Positions 55,228 through 64,000 of a stretch of 64,000 bases of DNA are shown here, one piece after another. Below the pieces are notes generated by a model. It was not told the origin of the DNA and ran no database searches. It worked only from the letters and a program-made list of their open reading frames with translations. Both the position numbers and the translations under genes were made by a program. Source of the DNA: Diaporthe sp. PMI_573. Taxonomy: Eukaryota; Ascomycota; Sordariomycetes; Diaporthales; Diaporthaceae. Numbering within the stretch: position 1 is the first letter of the stretch; each line of letters starts with the position of its first letter. The DNA is taken from contig JAJTUP010000002.1 in the NCBI GenBank assembly GCA_021399435.1, forward strand, positions 3,658,001 to 3,722,000. The letters are read 5' to 3'.

Positions 55228-55815
55228 GTGCAGCTGAGTAGAGATCAGCCAGCCAGCCTGTACTGCCGTTCAGCTGGGCCTGGTCAAGCTGTTTCGCTGT
55301 TGGGGAGTCTCCCTAGTGGCCGTAGTCGGCCACAGCTCCTGTGAGATTGCCGCGGCTTATGCTGCTGGGCTCTTATCATTCAAGGCGGCCTTGGCCATGA
55401 CCTTCTTCCGAGGCCGATCTACCGCTGAGTTGCGGGCTCAGCAGGCCAAGAACGGATGCGAACGCGGTGGGATGTGTCGATGTCAGCACAGCCAAGGAAC
55501 TGCTTGAGCACACGGCTGATGTTGGTCGTGCCTGTATCGCTGCTATCAACAGTCCTGGCAATGTCAACTTGTCGGGAGATGTGGCTGCCATCGATGCCAT
55601 GGAACGTATCGCCAATGCTCAAGGCATCTTCAACCGTAGATTAAGAGTTAATGTTACGTATCATTCTCATCACATGGAGCTTGTTGCTGAATCTTATTTC
55701 GCAGCCATCGGGCCATACTGCACAGCACAGCGCGAGAGCACGACCGTCGGTAGTGGGAGGCTTCAAGAAGTATCCTTCTTTTCTTCTGTCACCGGCCAAA
55801 TCGCGGGCGCTGGAA
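55228..55815 (+). pseudogene. Remnant of a polyketide synthase acyltransferase domain
   Basis: A frame from about 55246 reads as the AT domain of a reducing [18 protein letters not shown], then the nucleophile loop [30 protein letters not shown]. The frame then shifts near 55450-55480, and the next frame continues with [27 protein letters not shown] and the HSHHM motif, ending around SSVTGQIAG. The usual GHSxGE loop is GHSSCE, so the residue after the serine pair is changed, and no other PKS domain is left. A truncated, frameshifted copy without function. Confidence 0.75.
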
Positions 55816-55999
55816 GCGTTAGTGTCGGTAGGACTTCCGTACGTACGGCGATGTGGTTAACTGGTGTTTATTGGTGTAGTGGTGTGTTCTGTCTAAGTCT
55901 GCAGAAGTCCCCATCGCGATGGGGAAGCCCCCTAACTATCAGCAGAATGGGTGGGTTGTATCTTCCTACTAACGACACTCGCAACCTTTTAATAAAATA

Positions 56000-57930
56000 A
56001 ATACCAACGCAATTTCTTCTGTCGACAATAGTCGCATGTAACCTTATCTTGAGAGGGTCCAAAATATATATGCAGCCTCATTATAAGAGGGTCTAAAAGT
56101 AAGAAAACTTAACGCATGTAACTGTTATTGATAACTTCTAATGACTGTTGTAAACTGCCAGACCAACCACGGCCTAAATGTTATCGCCTTTTACTCTCTC
56201 TGCAACCGTTGCTTTTGTTTTCTGCTTCTTGTAGCATTAGACCTTATAGCGCCGGAGATTCTCCTTATTATCGTCATTCTTATAGCGCTTAAGATCCAGC
56301 TTTCTACCAAATTTTTACTAGCATGTTTTGGGGAGTAGACCGACAAAAAGCTTGGTTATTTCCCTTATGTACGGTAATTGTATATGCTGGTTGGTCTTCT
56401 AGTAGAGCAGGTTTTGAAGCTAGATTAATATATTAATCCAACCCTTTAAGAGTTTGTCTTATTTAATATAATAGCTATAGAAAACACTTAGAATTAAACC
56501 CCTATTTAGGGTCTACTATTACGGTAATTATAACAATTATATATCTTAGGTAGTAATTACCCCAGTAATTATTATTATCAAGGACGCTATTTATTCCCTC
56601 TAGTATTTTAATTATCTTAACTTACTTGTGTAGCCTTCTAACCATGGTGTGGGAGGAAAATTACTTGTGTCAGTAATAGATATTTTTAATAATTTATAAA
56701 ACTGTCTTTATAGTCTTCTTATTAAGTTAAAGCGTCTTAATCCAGGCCTTAGCTTTATCCTTTAGGTTATTAAAGTCGACAATTCTTCTTAAGCCTGGTT
56801 TAGTTACCATCTTTTCGGGCTTAGTCTTAGATGCTACAGCCTCTGCCTAATTTTTTGCAATCTTTGTTAAGGTCTTATCCGCCAAGTCCTTATTGTCATC
56901 ATTAATTAAGTTGCTATTAATGTTAAGTAGACAAGCGTCGTTATTACCATCCTTACTTAATTTGCTACTATCTATATCTGAGTTATTGTCGGTCAGCTTA
57001 GAGACAATAGTTGCATTACCCTCCTTCTCAGTGTCAGCAGTAGCTATAGTATTGTCTATATTAAAGTTGCTATCAGTGATAGCTATAAGTATCTCTACGA
57101 GGCCTGCAAGTATAGTATTAGGGTCAGGGTTGTTATTATCAGGGAAATTGGTAAACTCCTTAAACGCTATCTGTTATTTGTACTTGTTGTTTGCCTAGGC
57201 TGTTATATTTAATTGTACTTAATGCTCTATATAAAACTTGTAGTATAGAAAGTTAAAAACGAAAAGAGGTTAAAGTAGAAAAATGTAAATCTTGGGGCAA
57301 AACTTTACAACTATTATTATTAAATCTTTGTAGGTAAGTTGTTACAAACGAAATGTATCTAATAATGCCATAGAATTAGGGTTACTACTATTATTGGCAA
57401 TAATAGTAACGGGGAAAAGAAATTATAATAGTAATAATTGCCTAGTAAAGGTAATAAAGATGTGACAGTTTTTAGTCTAAGTAGGGTTAAGGTGTGTGCA
57501 GGAGAGGCTAATGAAGTCCTGCGCTTATAGTGTGTTGGTAGAAAGTGGAAAGTTTTAAAGCTAGCAATGGCGGCGGTAAGGTAGGTAAGGCAAGTCAGGG
57601 TGTGCTAGCAGCAGTGCGGTTGCTACTAGAAAGGAGTGGTTTTTACCTTAGGTCTTTCCACAGACTCATCTACGTATATATAAAGCTTGTTGCTATCTAC
57701 CAACTTTTGTAGGGTAGAGTTTGGTATTCCCTTTATTATAGTGTCTGCTAGATTATCTTTCCCATCTATCTATCTCACCTCGGCGATTTCCCTTATCTCA
57801 TACAATTATTGTAGTGACATAATGTTAATTATTAAGCGTTTTTCCTTTATTATTCCAAGTTTTACTAAATACTTGTACAAGCTATATAAGTCTGTATAAA
57901 TAACTAAATGGATGTCTGGCAACAATAGTT
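56000..57930. repeat. AT-rich tract, probably RIP-degraded repeat
   Basis: About 1.9 kb of AT-rich, TpA-rich sequence with stops in all frames; open frames are short and low in complexity. It follows the broken PKS and NLR genes. This fits an old transposon degraded by C-to-T mutation; no element class can be read. Confidence 0.5.
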
Positions 57931-57934
57931 ATTT

Positions 57935-58365
57935 TCATGCGTGTGGGCGCGGCCGCCGCTTTAGGCAGGCGCACGGCCCCGCCCCGCAGCCATGTCCTCC
58001 CGTCCTGAGGCATCAACCCACCTCCCCTCCCCTCCCCCTCCCCCTCCGCGGGGCGCGGCCCCGAGCCCGCCGGCCTCAGCCCAAGGCCTAAGGTGGTGTG
58101 CTCGGGCGCCTGACCGCCTGCCCCGTCCGGCTGACCGTCGGAAACGGTGTAAGCGCCGTCGTGTCCTCCTAACGGCCAGCCCCACAAAGTAACTTGCGAG
58201 ATCAGTAGCAGAGCATGCAGAGCACTTCCAGTTAGTGCAGCCTTGTCCTTCTCCTTGGATGGGATGCTCACTTTCTCCGCGCCGTCCCTCAAATCTCTTC
58301 CCTGGCACCCCGCACGGGAGGGGGGGCGGGGGGCGGGGGGCGGGATGGAGGCAATCGATCAGTCA
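57935..58365. other. Abrupt GC-rich island with C/G tracts
   Basis: Directly after the AT-rich tract the composition flips to very GC-rich sequence (GCGGCCGCCGC; CCCCTCCCC runs at 58023-58049; GGGGGGGCGGGG runs at 58319-58344). Long frames exist on both strands, as expected from composition alone; none has a recognisable domain. Origin unknown. Confidence 0.5.
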
Positions 58366-60530
58366 CGTCGCAGAACTGCCTTCCCCGAGCGCCCCGAGCG
58401 CATTTACAGTCCTCTAGAACTGTGCAACGCCCACTGCTCCTCTGTCCTATTAGTAATACTGGTGGCATGGGACCTCTAGTCAACCACCAAACTCGCTGCA
58501 GGCTGCCGGAGTGCATCCTTTGTTTATGGATGCTCAGACCTACGGCTGAAGAGCCGGGTCAGTCCTCAAAGCTCCCTTTCTTCGGACTGACCCCTCACTT
58601 AAACCATGCGTAGATACAGGTGATACTTGGCTAAACACGTTTGGGCGAAGAGGATTGTAACACGGAAGTTCTTGGAGTGGCACTTGGTTGTGGAGGGACT
58701 GGTGAGAAGCTGTCATCACCGGTAGGTAACCCTTGTGGTCGTCATCGAGCCGATTTGATTTATCGGCCATAGTATAGCGGCTTCATAGTATTCCACCACT
58801 GCAAGGAGGAGGCCCGGTCTCAATAGTACTAACGAACGTTTCCGTGTCCTTTTTGCGTGGCCTGCCAACAATAGACATAGGCACACTATCCCAGCGATGA
58901 GTCCGCCGCTAGTTCTTTGTTACGGAGCTACCGTTGGATGGCAAAGCAGAGTACTGGCATTGTTCCCGAAACCATGCTCGACTTGCTAATACTAGCGTAA
59001 CAGTCACCATTATAGACGCACATGGAGTTGTGGCAGAGTGCATTATGGTCTCACAATATTTACCCCCGGACCATGGCTTTTATGTTGGATGATTTCTTTG
59101 GGGAGATGGTAAATCATTGTCACGCAAAGAGATTCCCGGTCTACACCCCCCGAGGGCAGACCGCCACGCATTGCCAAGCATCCCGGGAGGTCAGCTTGAT
59201 AAGCCATCAGGTCTTCTTAAAATGTCGACCTGACGTCCTGGGAGTGCCAGCGTAGCCTGCAGCATAAATACGTTCTCCGAAGAAAAGGGCTTGGCACATG
59301 TACTGAGCCAGAGCTCCGCGAGATCTTGGCTGTACCTCTTGGATCCAGTATTCTGAGAAACATGGTCAAATATATGACTTCCAAATCCCGTGGCTGCTTC
59401 GGGAGCTCGCCACAAAACACGATTGCGATGATATGAAGGGGAAGCGGCTAGAGAAGGGTAAGACGAAACACCCCGCCGCGCGGCAACCCGCCGGCCTGAC
59501 ACGGGGCAAGAACTACCTTACGGTTTATAATATGGCGAATACAGTGTAGAGAAGACGCGATTCGAGCATAGCACGTTTTGAATGATGCTGATCCAGGTCA
59601 TTGGTAGATACGACGCACATAGTGCCCGTGGCGAGCTCTAGCCTCATCAACATAGAATCAGATCGGCCGTGGCAGCGAAATGCAGCGCTGCTCCCGCTCA
59701 TTGGACGTCACCTCAACAAGCACAGTTCTCAAAGAGACCGGCGCTGTGGCTCCAGGCAGTCAAAGGGTGCTGGTAGCGAGCTACAAGAATTACTCGACAT
59801 TGTTGCACGACGCCTCGTATCCTCGCACCACGCGGGTTGCCGAAGCCAGCGGGATCGTTACCACGACTCGCCGTTTTGCCGCCTGAAACAAACTAGGTCT
59901 AGGGGCATAGCAATCGGCAATCGCTTCTGGTGAATCAAAACACTTCGAGTGCACGATGAGAAGGACTTGAAGCAGCTGTAGAATATGAGACAGAGGCTAA
60001 ATGTAGACTGGATCCCTCTCCAGGAAATTCTCTTAAGTAAAGGCGGTAAGTCCTTTGAGGATAGGCAGCGGAGATGTCATGGCAGCATGCAGAGTGATCC
60101 CTGATATGGTAGGCGGTATGTCTCTCTGGCCGGTTCTGGAAAGCGGTGAACTCTTACTGCATTCCCGGGCAAATTGCACCTTCAGCAGTGCTTCGATCCA
60201 CAAATGGCTCATAAAGAGATTTTCAACAGTGTTATAACGACAATGTACAATTGTACAGGATGCAACCATTGCAATGCTCTCTCTGGGCCTTTTATGAGTC
60301 TCGCTACCTATACTTATGGTGCTTCTCCTGAAAGGAAGCCAAATGTTACATTTCTGTAAATCCCGATGCACTTACCTGCTTTTCCTGCTGCTGAGTCCTT
60401 GTGGAAGGCGGTGAGCACAAAAGCGGTGAAGAGAAAGCTGATAGACGAAGGCATCAAGCTGTTAGCCATTCGAACGCTCCCCATAGTCAAGTACAAGCTT
60501 TTGATTAGCAAGCATGGCTCCCCTGTTAGC
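58366..60530. other. Stretch without recognised genes
   Basis: About 2.2 kb of intermediate composition. Only short overlapping frames, none with a family I recognise. Confidence 0.4.
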
Positions 60531-60534
60531 AGCC

Positions 60535-60680
60535 CTCGATTTGTCGCGCCCCTCGATTTATCGCTCCCCACGATTTATCGGACCCCTCGACTAAACGCCG
60601 TCAGCGACTTATCGCGCCCCCCATACAACCTAGACGATCGCTGCCTCCTTTCATCGCACCCCTCGACATGTTCGCGCCTG
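60535..60680. repeat. Degenerate 18-bp tandem repeats
   Basis: Five to seven imperfect units around the consensus CGATTTATCGCGCCCCT, best preserved at 60537-60600. They lie about 500 bp before the transposase-like ORF and look like subterminal repeats of that element. Confidence 0.55.
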
Positions 60681-61178
60681 CAATACGTGCCCAAGGGTCG
60701 CCCACGGAGACCGTGTCCTTGCCTTTGGTCATTGCCAACGTCTGGTTGGTGAAATGGCGTACTAGTCTGGTGCGCGCCTGTACTGTTATTAGAACTTTTT
60801 GTTCAGGGTCTGCCAAGTTACCAGGGCAAGGCGTCGACCAAGTTGCATCTTCGTCAACTTTTTCTTTTCTTTATAAAAAAGAATGCGGATATTCGTACAG
60901 ACGATTTCGGATAGTACACAGATACCGCCCAGCCGATTTGGCTGCAGCCAATCAGATCGCTCCATTTGCCCCACTATCAACCTCACCACACCACCCCTAT
61001 AGTGCTTTTTGTAGCTGCAGCACTCAGCGCCCTGCGAAGCCCCCATCGCCACCAACTTCTAAACGACGAATCTCAATCAACGCTTTGCTGCATCAATCAA
61101 ATTCTCGTTGGGATCAATCGTTTTTGCATCAAAAAGAGCCTCCAGTCGCTCAGATATCGAATTTTCAGCGTTGCAGCG

Positions 61179-61770
61179 ATGGCGCAGCTACCTGATTACT
61201 CTGGTCTTAAGGCGCAGTGGCAAGCTAACTGTCACAAATGGAACGCCAATATCACCACAACAAACCATCGCCAACCAGCCCTTTCTAACCCTCCTCCCTT
61301 CTTGAAACTTTATTATGATGAATACAACACTTTTAAGGATCTGCAGGCTGATTTGGACAAGTTTACGAAATTGTGCGGCTTTTCTACGGTAATTCGTAGC
61401 TCACAGCCAACATACGTGGCGTTAATGTGCAGCCAAGGCGCACAGCGACCCTTTACCGCAACAACAAACACCTCTACGATTAAAAACAACTTCTAGTGGA
61501 AGGTAATTGCTTATGCGACAAAGGCAACGTCTGGCAAGTGGAGGCTCGTGGTCTAGGAGGGCGTGCATACTCATCACGGCCCTTAGGAGGTGCCAGAAGC
61601 CTAGCGTGGCTGGGTAAAGATGTTGAAAGAACATTACGATTTCCTCACCCGTGTGGCTGCAGACCCAGCCCTTATGAAGCCTTAGAGACTCGCAGCGGCG
61701 CTACGCCGAGAGTACCCAAACGTACTGCTGCGGTGAGTATCGCGATGGGGACATTCGCCGTAGCAGTGAT
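61179..61770 (+). mobile_element. Relic of a Mutator-like (MULE/FAR1-type) transposase
   Basis: ATG 61179 opens a 105-codon frame to a TAG at 61494-61496. Its end resembles the FAR1-type zinc-binding N-terminus of fungal MULE/Hop transposases (FKDLQADLDKFTKLCGF, then RSSQPTYVALMCSQG). The likeness goes on in a neighbouring frame past that stop (VIAYATKATSGKWRLVV, EGVHTHHGP, MLKEHYDFLTRVAAD), with more stops, up to about 61735. The catalytic DDE domain is not visible. A truncated, decayed element, oriented rightward, with tandem repeats upstream. Confidence 0.6.
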
Positions 61771-62840
61771 GAGGACATTCGGTTATGATAGCAGTAAGGT
61801 CAAAATAATGGTGTACATACTGATTTGGGTGGTGGGCGTTGTACGTGCACTGGGGCGGTACATGTATCTGTGTACCATCCGAAATCGTCTGTACGAATAT
61901 CCGCATTCATTAAAAAAAGGAGCTAAGCGAATTCATTCGTTTCATTGCCAAACTACCATTATTGTGATCTCAGCTAGAACAAGTATTGGCCTTACAGTCT
62001 GAACACCCCTCATCAGGCCCCGACTGATCCACAAACACTCGTAAATATGTGGACGCCTCCAACGGGTTTTGGCCAGGTCCGACTCTGGGGCTGGCCACCC
62101 TACGGGCATATTTCACAACATAGCTACCGCTCAGCCATATCGTCGCTGCCCAAAACCGTCGGAAACCAGAGGCTGAAGCAAACATGGGTGTAGAACATGT
62201 CGATTCCCACCCAAGCTCGAGAACAACCCCGGGTTCGACTTGGCGACCGATTCTCACATGTCGGACGCCAAGAGCGGCATAACCTTAGTTCCTCTTAATG
62301 GCTGCCACAACCTAATGGTGGTGTGGATCACGGCTCACCGGACAAACAGAGATGGCAGTCAGTATGTGCTTCCCCAGGGTACCAAAGTTATCCTTGTCTA
62401 GATGAGCCGCGCCAAATGTGCGCAAGATTTGGGGGTGTGGCGAGCCGGAGGTGGAACGGATGTTGCGCGAAGGCGGCCTGCGGATATGAGGAACTGTGGC
62501 ACGCATGTGGGCCTGTACGCATCATGCAGAGTCCCTGTCGCCTCAAAACACTAGACCTGCAGATGACCTGTCCTCCTACGGTGGCGGATCGGTGTGACAA
62601 TGTAGAGGCGCCATCGCGCAGCCCAGGATGCTCGGCAGGCGCGGGCAGAACGGACGTCTTGGATGTACTCAGAATCGCAGACGGCCTGCCTAGGTAGGAC
62701 CTCATGCATGCTCAACCACAGGAGGAAACTGGCTGCCACACTGCAGCGTTGGATCTGCACGCTCTTTTCGTGTCACGATGTTATAGCAGGAGCTGTTGCA
62801 ACGCGCATCGATACTGGAAGAGATAAAGGGGCAGACAGGC
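61771..62840. other. Stretch without recognised genes
   Basis: About 1.1 kb between the transposase relic and the next ORF. Short frames only; possibly the rest of the decayed element. Confidence 0.4.
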
Positions 62841-64000
62841 ATGAGCGCCTTTCCTAGTCTTTTCAATGCCATTCTAACTTTGTCTCACGGCCAGGCTCCT
62901 ACTCTTCCTCCTTCTGAAATTGACTTGCTTGAGCGGTTGCCTCTTTCCAAGTCCGCTATGGCTCGGCGTAATGATTCTCTTGTCACAGATGGGGTCCTTC
63001 GAACGTTTCATTCTGATGCTCGTAGATTTCTGCTGGAATCTTTCACGATGCGTTACGCCGGGCGACTTTTTCAGAGGAAATGGTTCACAGAACGTGAGTG
63101 GGCAGTAAGCACTGAACAGCCCCCCTCTCTGGCTAATCCGTCCGGGAGACGTGTGGATCTTGTCGTTGAGAGACTTGATGAACATTCAAATTCACAAACA
63201 TGTTTGTTCATGGAAGCCAAGCATCACGGCGCAAGTCCGACTCATGTCGTCAAAGGCCATTGTCAGGCTTGGGATGCTGCCCAGGAGTAAAACATCAATT
63301 TACCACCTGAATAAATGCACCCTGTGTGGTTGGTAACATGGATTGGAACCACTATGCGCATTGATATCTACTATCCAGACCAAATCCTCCCCATTGCGTT
63401 TCTCCCTGGTTACTTCAGCTTGATGGAGGTGGGTGACGACTATCTCGAAACAGACGATGGGATCTATGGCAAACACATCACGGCCGCGATCCAGCATATT
63501 AAACAACATCCTACTCCTGAGATGGGGTGGCTCAGCTCGTCACCAAATCCTTCCGTGTCCACCATTGCTGTGCGCAGCCCGCCTCCTCCTCAGAGTCCTG
63601 CGTCAGCCGCACGACAGAAGCTTGCGGATGCTGCGGCAGCCGCCAGTAGCAAGACCCCGCTGGATGAAAGGCATTGGATCTGGGTTGAAATAATTGGGGC
63701 CAATAAGGCAGGTCTGGAGGGATTGTCAGATATTGGATGTTTTACTTTTCCGAGAGAGTGGCGGCCCGAGCTTATGACAATCGAAGGACGACCTACGCCA
63801 TGTTTTACCTGGACAGGCCCAGGTCGGAAGGTCTACTACACCTTTTCACTGGATCCGACTAAGTACAACCAAGGCAAAGGGAAAGCAAAGGCAGGCCCGT
63901 CAAGCTTCTCACAGGCGTCCTTCGGGGCGGAGCAGCAAGGCTACGGAAGCAATCCTGCAGAGATCGGGCCTTCACACAGCCACCACCAGCAGCAGCAGCA
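62841..64000 (+). pseudogene. PD-(D/E)XK nuclease-like ORF with two in-frame TAA codons, cut by the window end
   Basis: From ATG 62841 one frame reads as natural protein to the window end, apart from TAA at 63288-63290 and TAA at 63312-63314, eight codons apart. The first part contains RRVDLVVERL and FMEAKHH, a D...ExK arrangement like the PD-(D/E)XK nuclease fold found in many uncharacterised fungal proteins. The part after the stops (TWIGTTMRIDIYYPDQ, later WIWVEIIGANKAG) belongs to the same protein by style. Both TAA could be CAA changed by C-to-T mutation, as RIP does. An intron starting at GTAAAA (63287) is possible, but I see no acceptor close by. Ends in a His/Gln-rich CAC/CAG repeat. 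Confidence 0.5.

Noticed and set aside
57882..58308. Long frames in the GC-rich island
   Set aside because: Open frames on both strands are expected from the base composition; low-complexity Arg/Gly/Pro-rich translation.
57935..58365. GC-rich island as part of rDNA
   Set aside because: I see no conserved rRNA core sequence.
1..64000. CRISPR arrays, tRNA or rRNA genes
   Set aside because: No regularly spaced repeat-spacer pattern and no tRNA or rRNA core recognised on either strand by eye; the genome is eukaryotic.

Overview
The window is genomic DNA of a filamentous ascomycete. Genes carry short 50-120 nt GT-AG introns with CTAAC/CTGAC-like branch sites, and the proteins are fungal types: a Zn2Cys6 regulator, DMATS prenyltransferases, multi-exon P450s, and a chimeric terpene cyclase-prenyltransferase. 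The second half matches, gene for gene, what I remember of the fusicoccin genes of Diaporthe (Phomopsis) amygdali. Diaporthe or a close fusicoccane producer is therefore my best guess, as an inference. All spliced models below were built by eye; in every one the exon lengths sum to a whole reading frame.

Region A (about 0.7-17.7 kb) holds tailoring genes of a prenylated aromatic polyketide (anthraquinone/benzophenone/xanthone type). They are a GMC oxidoreductase, a P450, a questin-oxidase-like Baeyer-Villiger enzyme, an ABM-like monooxygenase, a DMATS prenyltransferase, a Zn2Cys6 regulator, two SDRs and a fused EthD-DUF1772 protein. This resembles the monodictyphenone/shamixanthone (mdp/xpt) gene complement. 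No polyketide synthase lies in the window; if the pathway is complete, it should sit to the left or elsewhere.

Region B (17.7-21.5 kb) has no convincing gene. It includes an AT-rich decayed patch and separates the two clusters.

Region C (21.5-53.2 kb) is an apparently complete fusicoccane glycoside cluster. It contains a P450, a BAHD-like acyltransferase, an O-glycosyl prenyltransferase (PaPT-like), a P450, a membrane acyltransferase, an O-methyltransferase, a P450, a glycosyltransferase, a P450, fusicoccadiene synthase (PaFS-like), a 2-oxoglutarate dioxygenase, a P450 and an SDR. The logic is: geranylgeranyl diphosphate is made and cyclised by the chimeric synthase; five P450s, the dioxygenase and the SDR oxidise the 5-8-5 ring; the aglycone is glucosylated; and methyl, acetyl and dimethylallyl groups are added. 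From memory, D. amygdali carries these genes at two separate loci; here they are contiguous. Most neighbours are arranged as divergent or convergent pairs.

Region D (53.2-64 kb) is a gene graveyard. It holds a broken NLR (NACHT N-terminal) gene, a broken PKS acyltransferase domain, a roughly 2 kb AT-rich tract, an abrupt roughly 400 bp GC-rich island, a Mutator-like (MULE) transposon relic preceded by degenerate 18-bp repeats, and a PD-(D/E)XK-like ORF with two in-frame TAA codons that runs off the window end.
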